In this document: in pieces, positions 8,748 to 18,075 of the stretch
Position numbering within the stretch: the stretch's first letter is position 1
How the letters are laid out: every line of letters starts with the position of its first letter
NCBI GenBank assembly: GCA_017307955.1
Contig: JAFKFV010000007.1
Span: forward strand, 1 to 64,000
Origin: Allobosea sp.
GTDB taxonomy: Bacteria; Pseudomonadota; Alphaproteobacteria; Rhizobiales; Kaistiaceae
Reading direction: 5' to 3'
Length of the DNA stretch: 64,000 nucleotides
The notes under the pieces: generated by a model
Told to the model about the DNA's origin: nothing
Database searches by the model: none
Seen by the model: the letters and a program-made list of their open reading frames with translations, nothing else
Position numbers and translations under genes: made by a program

Positions 8748-9908
8748 TCATGCAAGTTGATAGGATCGCTCGCCTGTGCCGACGAGTTGGCCGCCGTCAA
8801 CGATCAGATACTCCGGGCGGATGGGACGATGGTTGAGGAAGCACTCCAGAATTTCCAATGTGCCCGCCGCGTAGCGGGCCTGTGCTGATAGTGAGCTGCC
8901 GGACATGTGCGGTGTCATTCCATTGAAAGGCATCGACCGCCACGGATGTTCAACTGGCGCCGGTTGCGGAAACCACACATCGCCGGCATAGCCTGCCAGC
9001 TTCCCTGAATTCAATGCACGCACGACAGCATCCCTGTCGCAAAGTTTCCCCCTCGCAGTATTTATCAGATACGATCCGCGTTTCATGTGGTCGAACATCC
9101 GGTCGTTGAACATGCCCTCGGTCGACGGATAGAGTGGCACCTGAAGGTTGATGACGTCGCAGTGAGCGACCAGTTCTTCCGGCGTGGCGTGGAATTGAAG
9201 GCCAAGCTTAGACTCGACCTCTTCCGGCTGCTGATAACGCTCCATATAGTGCAGGTGCATGTCAAACGACTTCAGTCGCTTCAGCACCGCCATGCCGATG
9301 CGGCCGGCACCGATTGTTCCGAAATGCATCCCCTCGACGTCATAGCTGCGGCTGACGCAATCGGCGATGTTCCACCCGCCGTTGACGGCGTATTGGTGGG
9401 CTGGCAGATAGTTCCGGACAAGTGAAAGCACCATCATAACAACGTGCTCGGCCACACTGATGCTATTGGAATAGGTCTCTTCTGCGACCGAAATACCATG
9501 GGCCGCAGCCGCCTTAAGGTCGACATGGTCTGAGCCAATACCGGCGGTCAGCGCCAACTTTAGCTTCTTGGCCTTGTCGATCCGGTCGGCCGTCAAATAG
9601 GCCGGCCAAAATGGCTGAGAAATGACGATGTCGGCGTCTGGAAGATGATGGTCGAAGGTTGAGTCTGCGCCATCCTTGTCGCTCGTCACGATGAGCTCGT
9701 GCCCGTTGGCTTCGAGATAGGGCCGCAGACCAAGCTCGCCAGAGACCGAGCCAAGGAGGCTTCCGGGCCGAAATCCCAGCGGGGATACAGGAGTGGGAAC
9801 GCTCTCACCGCCAGGATAGCTGGCGATCACGGGTATCGTATCGCGGGCATAGGCGGGCGGATACCCTGTGACAGGATCCGGATAGAGGACGCAGAGAACT
9901 TTGGCCAT
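8748..9908 (-). CDS. fdh: NAD-dependent formate dehydrogenase
   Basis: A 386-residue D-2-hydroxyacid-dehydrogenase-fold enzyme that oxidises formate to CO2 with NAD+. It aligns along its whole length with the Pseudomonas sp. 101 enzyme, with a constant offset of two residues. The catalytic residues are all present: Asn148, Arg286, Gln315 and His334, plus the nucleotide-binding loop GAGRIG (200-205). The residue matching Asp221, which sets NAD preference, is Glu223. The start at ATG 9908 has GGAG six bases upstream; an ATG one codon earlier is less well spaced. It stands alone. Typical of methylotrophs and oxalate or formate users. Confidence 0.95.
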   Translation of the reverse strand: MAKVLCVLYPDPVTGYPPAYARDTIPVIASYPGGESVPTPVSPLGFRPGSLLGSVSGELGLRPYLEANGHELIVTSDKDGADSTFDHHLPDADIVISQPFWPAYLTADRIDKAKKLKLALTAGIGSDHVDLKAAAAHGISVAEETYSNSISVAEHVVMMVLSLVRNYLPAHQYAVNGGWNIADCVSRSYDVEGMHFGTIGAGRIGMAVLKRLKSFDMHLHYMERYQQPEEVESKLGLQFHATPEELVAHCDVINLQVPLYPSTEGMFNDRMFDHMKRGSYLINTARGKLCDRDAVVRALNSGKLAGYAGDVWFPQPAPVEHPWRSMPFNGMTPHMSGSSLSAQARYAAGTLEILECFLNHRPIRPEYLIVDGGQLVGTGERSYQLA

Positions 9909-10412
9909 CATGCACTCCAGAATTGTCTGTTTTATGGAGCATTACACGCGAATGAAGCGCGTCACGCTTCCTGCTTGCCATTACTGTCTAAATAATACTT
10001 AATTCATCCACGATTATCCATCTTCGGATCCAGTATCCTCGCCAGAACGACGTAATTCTTTCGATAATGCACACTTTTAAAATGTGCCGCCTCGCATCAA
10101 TTCCCGTTCTAACTAATCTCGGCGGGACGACATACTGGTCTTGTTACGACTTTAGCGCAAAGTGGACGACTATTCACCTTGCTCACTGGCGAACGCAACA
10201 GGGGCAACGTCAATCAAAACCGAGGTTTCACCAGGAGAGAGGTGTCGGTTCGTTTCGAGCACTTCTACAACATGGGTCGCAGGAATTCGACGATCGGCTG
10301 CATCAGCCCCGCCGGGTCTCAAAATAAGGTCGGACTGGCCTCACCGGTCGTCCACTCCACTGTCATCCGGGCATTTCGGAATGCCAGTCTGTTCCGGCGC
10401 ATCGGCGTCGCG
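9909..10412. other. Intergenic region upstream of formate dehydrogenase
   Basis: No gene is supported in about 500 bases. The half nearest 9909 is AT-rich compared with its surroundings and must hold the formate dehydrogenase promoter. I did not identify a specific operator. Confidence 0.5.
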
Positions 10413-11027
10413 TCAGCGCTCGATCAAAGGGTCAACGTTGAAATCATGCAGAGGCACGTCATCCGTACCCCAATGCCTGGTTATCAAATGAACATGCGCA
10501 TCCCGCGCACCCCGAGCGGCGAGAATGGCGAGCCGATCCTTATCTTTCGCTGGCTCGGGCGCGCGTACCCATAGCAGCAGGCCGCCCGAGCTGATTTGAT
10601 CCTGAATATAGGCAGCGTGCTCGAGGCCGAACATGCGGGCAAGCAATAACCCAACCGCGCCAAGCGCTGCGGCGCCGCTGAAAACGGACGGTACAAGCGC
10701 CACACCGATCGCGCCAACTACCCAAGCTCCGCCCAGACCACCCAGCAGCGCCGGCACGGCCACCATGGCCGCTAGACCTTCGGTGCGCGCATCAGAGGGC
10801 TCGTACGCTGTCCGGGCCAAGCCTGCATCGTCTTCCAGCCTCTCTGCTGAAAAATTGGTCAGACGATCGCTGCGCGCCAGCACACTGAGATCCTCACGAT
10901 CGACACCCGCGGCGATCAGGTCATCGACCGCGCTGTTGAGCGAAAGCTCATCGCTAAAAATCGCGATGATTTCGCGCTCGGTGTAGTTCCGACCGTTGGC
11001 AGTTACAGTTGACGATGCCGTCGGCAT
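10413..11027 (-). CDS. Hypothetical membrane protein, general-stress-like
   Basis: A 204-residue protein. The N-terminal part (REIIAIFSDELSLNSAVDDLIAAGVDREDLSVLA) resembles the alpha/beta domain of small stress proteins that monitor a flanking glycine-rich membrane hairpin. The middle holds glycine-rich hydrophobic segments (about residues 75-125). The C-terminus (ARDAHVHLITRHW) is soluble. ATG 11027 is chosen because a strong purine run (GAGGAAGGGGG) precedes it; an upstream in-frame ATG at 11087 lacks this. It lies just downstream of the hsdR fusion gene on the same strand. The function is unknown. Confidence 0.6.
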   Translation of the reverse strand: MPTASSTVTANGRNYTEREIIAIFSDELSLNSAVDDLIAAGVDREDLSVLARSDRLTNFSAERLEDDAGLARTAYEPSDARTEGLAAMVAVPALLGGLGGAWVVGAIGVALVPSVFSGAAALGAVGLLLARMFGLEHAAYIQDQISSGGLLLWVRAPEPAKDKDRLAILAARGARDAHVHLITRHWGTDDVPLHDFNVDPLIER

Positions 11028-11091
11028 TGGCGGCCCCCTTCCTCGCTCGATTGGCGCGTCTTCTCCCCCAATAGCAAAACGGGGCACCGCG

Positions 11092-11448
11092 TTACCGCAG
11101 CAGGGGATTGTGACCGATGGGAATCTTGCGAATATCCTCGGCAGTGAGGTTGGTATGCGCTGTCACAGCCTGTTCCGGCAGAGCGCGCAGCCACCCGTTG
11201 AGCGATATTTCCTGGAACTCCGGGGCCACGAACATCTCAAGGAACACCAGATCCTCGGTGCCAGTGTTCTCGATGTAATGACCGGCCATGTTGGAGACGA
11301 AGCCAACGTCGTTGGCATTGAAATCGATGGTTCGCGCTTTTTCCTCACCTGGGAATACGGTCATGCGACCCTTCCCTTTGATCCAGTATTGCCACTCGCT
11401 GCCATTGGGATGCCAGTGCATCTCACGAAGGCAGCCGGGTTTCACCGT
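11092..11448 (-). pseudogene. oxdC: 3' fragment of an oxalate decarboxylase gene, inside the hsdR fusion
   Basis: The last 118 codons of the hsdR reading frame encode the C-terminal cupin of an OxdC-type enzyme, starting at TVKPGCLREMHWHPN and containing GHYIENTG. The natural oxdC stop codon is used. No N-terminal cupin or upstream oxdC sequence is present in the window, so oxalate decarboxylase activity, which needs the bicupin, is unlikely. It is listed separately so that this origin is not hidden by the hsdR annotation. Confidence 0.85.
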
Positions 11449-14070
11449 CTTGCCATATTGATGCGGGCTGTCGTCGATCCGCTCGCTGACGGTCCGGCGC
11501 AACTCGGTGGTCTTCCGGATCGCCGCAGTCATCAGGTCTTCGTCGGTCTTGCCCTCGGCGTCGAAATCCTCCCAGAAATCGGGGTCGGTGATGTGGCGCA
11601 GCTTCACCGTGACGCTCAGACCCGTCGCCTCGAGATGGGTCTCGAGCATCTGGCGGATCTTCTGGCTGTAGGCCAGCTGGTCGAAGGCCTGGCGCTTCTC
11701 GAAGTGCTGCGTGCCGTAGAGCAGGAAGGTCGCGACCCATTTCAGGTCGGCAGTGAATTCGAGCACGCTTGGATCGGGCGAGAGCGTCTCGTAGAGCGCG
11801 ATGAAGCTGCGGGCGTGTCCCTTGAGGACGAACCACTGGTCTTCTGTGCCGAGCACGGCGATGAAGGCGTCGAACTCCTTCTTCAGCCCATCCTTGCCGG
11901 TGGCGCCGCGCTTGACCCCCTTCATCATGGCTGCGACCGCGGCATGCGCCGCGCGGAGCTGGCTGCGCAGATCGTCGAGATCGCGCATGGCGTTCTTCAC
12001 GTCGTCGGCGCGGTAGCTGGCCAGCGCCGCCTCGAGATTGGCGGAGACGCCAATATAGTCGACGATCAGCCCGTTGCGCTTGCGAGCGTCCGAAACACGG
12101 TTGGTGCGGGCGATCGCCTGCAGCAGGCCGTGCTCCTTGAGCGGCTTGTCGAGATACATCACGCTCTCGACCGGACAATCGAAACCGGTCAACAGCTTGT
12201 CGCAGACGATGAGGAATTGCGGATCCTCGCCGCGCCGGCCGAAGGCCTTCTTCGCCAGCTTCTCGGCCTCCGCATCGAGATAGTTGGCCTTGAGCGCCAG
12301 GCGAACGGCCTCCTTGTGCGGATCCTCGCTCGGCTTGCCGTCTTCCTGGTTGACCGAATAGACGCAGGCCGACATGGCCTCGGCGCGCGCCAAGGCCTCG
12401 TCCGGCGCCAGCCCCTCCGCCGCGAGATCATCGGCGATCACCCGCGTCAGCGCCTGCTTGTAGAGGATCACCGCCTCGCGATCGATGGTAACGATCTGCG
12501 CCTTGAAGCCGTCGGGCCGGGCATAGGCCTTGAAATGGGTCCAGATGTCATAGGCGATCAGCTCGATCCGGCGCGGATGCTTGACGAGATCCTCGATCGC
12601 GACGCCGCGCTTCTTGATCTCGTTGAGCCTGTCGTCGTCGAGTTCGGCAAACCAGGTGTCGAACAGGATGTCGATCCGGGCTTCGTCGATGTGCCAGTCG
12701 GTCTTGCGGCCGGTATAATAGATCGGCACGGTGGCGCCGTCGGCCACGGCATCGTCGATCCCGTATTTGTCGAGATAGCCTTCGCCCACCACGCCGAAAT
12801 TGGCATAGGTGTCCTTGTCGTCCTTCTTCACCGGCGTGCCGGTGAAGCCGAAGAAGCGTGCGTCGGGCAAGGTGGCGCGGAGCGAGGCGCCGAGGTCCTT
12901 CTCCTGCGTCCGATGCGCTTCGTCGACCATGACGATCCAGTTGGACGAATTGGCGATCGGCGCCGTCGAGCCCTGGAACTTGAAGATGGTCGACAGCGCG
13001 GTGTGGCCATCCTTGCCGCTGCCGATCAGCGCGTGCAGGTCCCTGATGCTCTCGATCGGGGTCGGATTGGCAAGGCCGCAGGCGGCGAAGGTGCCGCTGA
13101 TCTGGCTGTCGAGATCGACGCGGTCGGTCAGTACCATGATGTTGGGGTTGGTGAGCGCGTCGGAGGCGATCGTGCGGTGCGTCTTCAGCTTCAGCGCCGC
13201 GAACACCATGGTCAGCGATTTGCCGCTGCCCTGCGTGTGCCAGATCAGCCCTTGCCGGTGCTTGCCTTCGATGATGCGCCCGACGATCTTGTTGACGGCG
13301 CGGAATTGCTGGTAGCGGGCGATCTTCTTGATCGTGCCGTCCTCGGTCTTCTCGAAGACGATGAAATGCGCCAGGAGGTCGAGCAGCCGCGCCGGCTCCA
13401 GCAGCGACCAGAGCCCCAACGCGAGGCGATCGGGAAAATCCGCCGCCGCCTTCGGCCAGGGATCGCGCCATTCGGCGTAGTGCTTCGAGGGCGAGCCAGT
13501 CGCGCCATAGAGCATCAGCGCCCCGTCGGTGACGATGTTGAAGGCGTTGGAGGCGAAGAGGCGCGGGATGTCGCGCTCATATTGCCGGATCTGCTCGAAG
13601 GCCTCGCCGGTCTTGTCCTTGGTGTTGAGTGGGCTCTTCGCCTCGATCACCACCAGCGGGATGCCGTTGACATGGATGACGAGATCCGGCCGCCGCGTCG
13701 CCTCCGCCTTGACGCGCAGCTGGCTGGTAACGGTAAAGCGGTTGTTGCCCGGCTCGAGGAAATCGATCACGCGCAGCGTCAGCCGCGTATCATGACCGGA
13801 AACCTTGCGCGAATAATCGCCGCGCAGCACCTTCAGCCAGGCCTCGTTGTCGCTGATCCCGGCGAGCTCGCCGTAGGCGGCCTCGGCCGAGGCCGTGTCG
13901 ATGCCGTTGATGCGCATGAGCGCCTCGACGAGATGCGGGCGGAACAGCACCTGGTTGTCGCCGTCGCGCAGCGCGGCATGCTCCACCGGTGGCACGAAGC
14001 TGTAGCCCATGGCCTCGAGATGCTCGATGGCCGGGCGCTCGGCGAAATGCCACTCGGGACCTTGGCTCAT
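11092..14070 (-). CDS. hsdR: Type I restriction HsdR fused to an oxalate decarboxylase C-terminal cupin
   Basis: A 992-residue chimera. Residues 1-874 are a type I restriction subunit: the PD-(D/E)XK nuclease (Asp129, then EAK at 143-145), Walker A (GSGKS, 281-285), DEAH (383-386), FTGTP (409-413) and a motif VI (QAIARTNR). At about residue 875 the sequence changes without a frameshift to the second cupin of a bacterial oxalate decarboxylase, with all four manganese ligands (HWH 885/887, Glu892, His931). The helical C-terminal domain of HsdR, which docks onto the methyltransferase, is therefore missing. DNA cleavage in the holoenzyme may be lost while the ATPase parts remain. The gene follows hsdS by seven bases. 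Confidence 0.88.
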   Translation of the reverse strand: MSQGPEWHFAERPAIEHLEAMGYSFVPPVEHAALRDGDNQVLFRPHLVEALMRINGIDTASAEAAYGELAGISDNEAWLKVLRGDYSRKVSGHDTRLTLRVIDFLEPGNNRFTVTSQLRVKAEATRRPDLVIHVNGIPLVVIEAKSPLNTKDKTGEAFEQIRQYERDIPRLFASNAFNIVTDGALMLYGATGSPSKHYAEWRDPWPKAAADFPDRLALGLWSLLEPARLLDLLAHFIVFEKTEDGTIKKIARYQQFRAVNKIVGRIIEGKHRQGLIWHTQGSGKSLTMVFAALKLKTHRTIASDALTNPNIMVLTDRVDLDSQISGTFAACGLANPTPIESIRDLHALIGSGKDGHTALSTIFKFQGSTAPIANSSNWIVMVDEAHRTQEKDLGASLRATLPDARFFGFTGTPVKKDDKDTYANFGVVGEGYLDKYGIDDAVADGATVPIYYTGRKTDWHIDEARIDILFDTWFAELDDDRLNEIKKRGVAIEDLVKHPRRIELIAYDIWTHFKAYARPDGFKAQIVTIDREAVILYKQALTRVIADDLAAEGLAPDEALARAEAMSACVYSVNQEDGKPSEDPHKEAVRLALKANYLDAEAEKLAKKAFGRRGEDPQFLIVCDKLLTGFDCPVESVMYLDKPLKEHGLLQAIARTNRVSDARKRNGLIVDYIGVSANLEAALASYRADDVKNAMRDLDDLRSQLRAAHAAVAAMMKGVKRGATGKDGLKKEFDAFIAVLGTEDQWFVLKGHARSFIALYETLSPDPSVLEFTADLKWVATFLLYGTQHFEKRQAFDQLAYSQKIRQMLETHLEATGLSVTVKLRHITDPDFWEDFDAEGKTDEDLMTAAIRKTTELRRTVSERIDDSPHQYGKTVKPGCLREMHWHPNGSEWQYWIKGKGRMTVFPGEEKARTIDFNANDVGFVSNMAGHYIENTGTEDLVFLEMFVAPEFQEISLNGWLRALPEQAVTAHTNLTAEDIRKIPIGHNPLLR

Positions 14071-14077
14071 GACGCGC

Positions 14078-15340
14078 TCACTCCGCCGCCAGAGGCAGCG
14101 CGTCGGTGACGCGCTTGCGGCCGGTGAGCAGGTCGGACATCAGGGCGGATTTCAGCTCGATCATTGTATTCAATTGATCAACCGCAGCGCCTATCGTGCT
14201 CTGCAGTTCACCTATACTTCCAAAGATCGCCTTCTGCTCTCCAGCCGACGGAACAGCAATTCGAATCTGAGAAAGAATCGACCGGTTAATCTTGACCATG
14301 CTCGCGCTTGTCCCTGCTGCTGCACGCCTGAAATGTCCACTCGCTTTTAGATGACGCAGCCAAAGTGCGCCAAAGTCAGCGATGATCAAATTCTCGTTGA
14401 AGCGCAGGCAAATCATCAGGTCGGGGAAGAAACAGTTGTCCGGTTCCCCTTTGTAAATGCCGACCATTCCCACTCTGTCCGGTGTATTTGAACGGCTGAT
14501 GAGGACGTCGTCGTATGTCAATTTCGCAGCAACAATCCGTGGATCGTCAAGCGGTGCCGGCTTAAGATTTTCGCCAGTTAAGCCGTCATCCGAGAGACTT
14601 CCCAGGCTCAACAACCAGCCGCCTGTGGGCGATGGCGGACTGATAGGCGAGTATCCATTTCGTACTGGCTCACGAAGAATTTGGAAGAGATCTGCAACGT
14701 CCCAAGCCTCCGGAATCTCCCCGATTTCCGTCTGTTTGAAGCGTGTATGGCCGATGCCACGGGTGAGCAGGCGTTCGAGCACGGCTTGCTTGACCGTCTT
14801 CGTCTGCTCGATCACCGCCCGCGTCGCCGCAATCGCCTCATCGACGCTCGACAGGATCTCGGCGATCCGGCGCTGTTCGTGGAGCGGCGGGAGCCATATC
14901 TCGAGGGTGAGAAAGTCGGACGGGTTCAGCCGTGCACGCGAGGTTGATCCTTTACACAGAAGGCGAGCGTCACTCTGAAATTTGTCCCATCGCATACAGT
15001 GTTCAATGAATTCTGGATCAATCTTTTCTCTATTGAGATCAAAATTTGGATATTCGGAGGTGGCGTAAAGTTTATCGTGATCGCTTGGGACTACCGCGAA
15101 TGCCCCTTTCGATACCCACATTTTATTGTATACAATTTGAGTGGATCGAACCTGATTTAGCAATTTTGTCTTAAGTGTGCTGCCGGATACCTGAGAATGA
15201 AGGTGGCTCCCGTTTCCATACCATCGGACGCCGAGCAGGCCATATTCCTTCCGACTTGAGACTTGGACAGTCGATGCTGCCTTTCGACAGACATCCCCCA
15301 TCTGGACTTTTGCCCACCCATCCGGCACCTCACGCGACAT
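14078..15340 (-). CDS. hsdS: Type I restriction-modification specificity subunit
   Basis: A 420-residue HsdS with two target-recognition domains (about residues 1-150 and 205-370). Each is followed by a conserved helical region: LPPLHEQRRIAEILSSVDE after the first and VPSAGEQKAIFGSIGELQS after the second, ending in SDLLTGRKRV. It determines the bipartite recognition sequence of the HsdM/HsdS methyltransferase and of the restriction complex. Its start overlaps the end of hsdM by 11 bp. Base composition in the recognition domains is more AT-rich than in hsdM and hsdR, which is usual for exchanged specificity modules. Confidence 0.93.
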   Translation of the reverse strand: MSREVPDGWAKVQMGDVCRKAASTVQVSSRKEYGLLGVRWYGNGSHLHSQVSGSTLKTKLLNQVRSTQIVYNKMWVSKGAFAVVPSDHDKLYATSEYPNFDLNREKIDPEFIEHCMRWDKFQSDARLLCKGSTSRARLNPSDFLTLEIWLPPLHEQRRIAEILSSVDEAIAATRAVIEQTKTVKQAVLERLLTRGIGHTRFKQTEIGEIPEAWDVADLFQILREPVRNGYSPISPPSPTGGWLLSLGSLSDDGLTGENLKPAPLDDPRIVAAKLTYDDVLISRSNTPDRVGMVGIYKGEPDNCFFPDLMICLRFNENLIIADFGALWLRHLKASGHFRRAAAGTSASMVKINRSILSQIRIAVPSAGEQKAIFGSIGELQSTIGAAVDQLNTMIELKSALMSDLLTGRKRVTDALPLAAE

Positions 15341-16850
15341 AGCCGAGCTCCCGCAGAAACCCCATCATCCGCGCTTCTGCGATGTCGCGCTCGGCCTGAA
15401 GATCGACCAGCTTCTCAACTTCAACTGCGACATCCACCGCTTCGGCCTCCTCGCCGAGATGCACATAGCGGCTGATATTCAGGTTGAAGCCGTTGGCCTC
15501 GATCTCGCTGACCGGGACGACGCGCGCCAGCTGCTCTACATTGACGTAATCGGCATAGGCGCGCGCCAGCGTCGCGACATTGACCTCCGACAGGTGGTTC
15601 TGGTTCTTGCCGTCGACGAACTCGGCCGCGCCATTGACGACGAGGATCCTCCCCCGCCGCGACGCCAGCTTCGTCTTGCGCAGGATCAGGATGCAGGCGG
15701 GAATGCCGGCCCCGTAGAAGAGATTGGGCGCGAGGCCGATCACAGCCTCGACGAGATCGTCGCGGATCATCCCCTCGCGGATGCGCCCCTCCGTGCCGCC
15801 GCGGAACAGCACGCCATGCGGCAGCACGACGCCGCAGACGCCATCCGCCTTCAGGCTCGCCACCATATGCTGGACGAAGGCGAGGTCGCCATAGCTCTTG
15901 GGCGGGCAGCCATAGCGATCGCGGCCATAGGCGTCGCCCTGGCTCCAGACATCATGCCCCCAGCTCTTCAGCGAAAAGGGCGGATTGGCGAGCACGCGGT
16001 CGAAGGTGCGGATGCCCGCCGGACGCTTCATCATGTTTATGCCGTCGGCGCCATCCGGCCCGAAGACCAGATGCTTCGGCTCCAGCAGCGTATCGCCGCG
16101 CGCGATCTTCGCGTCGTCGATATCGTGCAGGAAGAGGTTCATCTGGCAGATCGCCCAGGTGTTGAGGTTCTTCTCCTGGCCGTAGAGCGAGAGGCTCTTC
16201 GCATTCTGGCCCTGCCGCTCCAGATGATGCACGGCCTCCAGCAGCATGCCTCCCGAGCCGCAGGTCGGGTCGTAGATCGACATGCCCGCCTCGGGCTTCA
16301 GGCATTCGACGATCAGCCGCACCACCATCTTCGGCGTGTAGAACTCGCCGCCCTTCTTGCCGGCGTCGTCGGCGAATTTGGCGATCAGATACTCATAGGC
16401 CTGGCCGAGCACATCCGGCTCGACATCGACATTGCGCAGCCGATGGGTCTCGAAATGCTGCAGCAGCTTTTCGAGCATCGCGTCCGGGAAGCGCTCCTTG
16501 TTGTTGAAGTCGACATCCTGGAACACGCCGCGCAGCTTCATGTTCGCGTCTTCGATGGCACGGAAGGCCGCGTTCAGATGGGCGCCGATATCGGTGGTGT
16601 GGCGGCGCACATCCTTCCAGAAATGGCCCTTCGGAATATCGAAGCGATGCTCGTCGGGCGAGGCGGCGATCGCCTCGTCGCGATAGCGCGCCAGCCGTTC
16701 CTCATATTCCTCCTCCCACACATCCGAGAGCCGTTTGAAGAACAGCAGCCCGAAGATGTAGTGCTTGTAGTCCCCGGAATCGATCGATCCGCGCAGGATG
16801 TCGGCCGCCCGCCAGAGGTGGGTTTCGAGCTGCGAAAGCGTCAGCGCCAT
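15330..16850 (-). CDS. hsdM: Type I restriction-modification DNA methyltransferase subunit
   Basis: A 506-residue N6-adenine methyltransferase. It has the HsdM N-terminal helical domain (from LETHLWRAADILRGS), the SAM-binding motif DPTCGSGG (194-201) and the catalytic motif NPPFS (289-293). Length is normal and the gene looks intact, so methylation with HsdS is probably still active even though HsdR is altered. It is the first gene of the hsdM-hsdS-hsdR order on the minus strand. Confidence 0.95.
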   Translation of the reverse strand: MALTLSQLETHLWRAADILRGSIDSGDYKHYIFGLLFFKRLSDVWEEEYEERLARYRDEAIAASPDEHRFDIPKGHFWKDVRRHTTDIGAHLNAAFRAIEDANMKLRGVFQDVDFNNKERFPDAMLEKLLQHFETHRLRNVDVEPDVLGQAYEYLIAKFADDAGKKGGEFYTPKMVVRLIVECLKPEAGMSIYDPTCGSGGMLLEAVHHLERQGQNAKSLSLYGQEKNLNTWAICQMNLFLHDIDDAKIARGDTLLEPKHLVFGPDGADGINMMKRPAGIRTFDRVLANPPFSLKSWGHDVWSQGDAYGRDRYGCPPKSYGDLAFVQHMVASLKADGVCGVVLPHGVLFRGGTEGRIREGMIRDDLVEAVIGLAPNLFYGAGIPACILILRKTKLASRRGRILVVNGAAEFVDGKNQNHLSEVNVATLARAYADYVNVEQLARVVPVSEIEANGFNLNISRYVHLGEEAEAVDVAVEVEKLVDLQAERDIAEARMMGFLRELGYVA

Positions 16851-17448
16851 TGGTCTCTGCCCCTGTCATTCCGCGGCTGCCGGGAGTTCTGCTCCCGCTC
16901 GACAGCCTCTGGAATGTCCTTTTTGTCGTTCGTCGATTTATGCCTTGGATAGAAGCGAAGCGAAAGCGGCAGGCAACCACGCGCACCCTTCCCCTGCCGC
17001 CTGCAACCACCTTAGGATGCACCTCCAGAGCGTGGCAGGGGACATGGCGAGACAGGTTTGAGTGGCGTGCTTGGGCTGCAATGCGAGCGCATCGATCTCA
17101 AGCCGCAGCAGCTCCTCCCGTGCCGCAAGAGCGCCCTCGACGACGTGACGCTGCCCCGCGCCCGAGATGGCTGCCCCGGGGGCGGGGAATGGCTCGAGGA
17201 CGCGCCGGCCACCAAGGGACTCGCTGGAGCGGATCGAGGGACCGATGGCCGGACCGCAGTCAACTGGACATGCCCTCTGCAAAATGGCCGCTCCCCTAGC
17301 AGATCAAGCCTAATCATCGTCTCGTATTGTAAGCAAAATTATCAAGAACTCATGTGTTTGTGAGGACGGGATCTGTCTATCTGATGCCCAATAGCGCGTC
17401 AGCTATAGAAAAACTGCGCTCAATCAAGAGTTGCACTGACGCAGGATC
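16851..17448. other. About 600 bases without a supported gene
   Basis: Several open frames of about 100 codons overlap here on both strands, but none has a recognisable motif, a good ribosome site or coding-like composition. The region should hold the hsdM promoter (near 16860-16950, minus strand) and that of the small gene starting at 17452. Confidence 0.45.
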
Positions 17449-17451
17449 ATG

Positions 17452-17856
17452 ATGATTTCAAGAACCAAGCCGCATGCCGATACCCGCCTTGCCCGCTTTC
17501 TGCAGAAGCGGATCCTCGAACTGAAGCCGAAGACGCAGGGCGAGATCGCCTTCGAGGCGGGCTTCGTCAATGCGAATGTACTGGCCATGATCAAGAGCGG
17601 CGCCACCAAGCTGCCGGTCGACCGGGTGCCGGCTCTGGCGAAGGCGCTCGCCTGCGATCCCGCCTGGCTGCTCCGTCTGGCCCTGGAGCAAGAGCCCGGG
17701 GATACGACGGCCGCCGCGCTGATGGAAATCATGGGCGCGACCGTCACGCGCAACGAGATCGCCTGGCTGACGGAGATCCGGGACGCCTCTGGCAACAGCG
17801 ACCCTAGCCTGACCTCGAGGGCGCGCAGTGCGCTCCGGGCGATCTTCGGAAAGTAG
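17452..17856 (+). CDS. Hypothetical XRE-like helix-turn-helix protein
   Basis: A 134-residue protein whose first 65 residues resemble a lambda-repressor-like HTH: KTQGEIAFEAGFVNANVLA for the helix pair, then PVDRVPALAKALACDP, the usual end of an XRE fold. The C-terminus is unrecognised. ATG 17452 is preferred over ATG 17449 because of AGGA five bases away. It may be a local repressor. It is not obviously part of an operon. Confidence 0.6.
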   Translation: MISRTKPHADTRLARFLQKRILELKPKTQGEIAFEAGFVNANVLAMIKSGATKLPVDRVPALAKALACDPAWLLRLALEQEPGDTTAAALMEIMGATVTRNEIAWLTEIRDASGNSDPSLTSRARSALRAIFGK

Positions 17857-18015
17857 GGTGGACACCCACGCAGACGAAGCTGATCCGGCAGTCTTCCCGC
17901 CGTGCAGGATGACTCGCCACCACAATCGAGAGGATCTCGCTTCGCTGTACCAGAGACGGAAAGCGAGACGGCGCGCTGTGACGAGCCTGGCGGTCGCTCG
18001 CGGTAATTGACAGGA

Positions 18016-18050
18016 GCCGCCGCCCGGCCAACTCTCGGGCGAGCGGCGGC
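18016..18050. terminator. Strong GC-rich stem-loop, possible terminator
   Basis: An inverted repeat pairs GCCGCCGCCCG with CGGGC..GGCGGC across a nine-base loop and a small bulge. It lies between two small plus-strand genes. There is no clear T-run, so a transcription terminator is only one possibility. Confidence 0.35.
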
Positions 18051-18075
18051 GTCAAATGCCTCTGCGGGCTGCTTT

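Noticed and set aside
10996..14109. Open frame of over 1000 codons on the plus strand opposite hsdR
   Set aside because: It mirrors hsdR codons in GC-rich DNA, has no recognisable motif, and the minus strand has an unambiguous HsdR protein.
16851..17317. Three overlapping frames of about 100 codons upstream of hsdM
   Set aside because: They conflict with one another, lack start signals and show no family resemblance.
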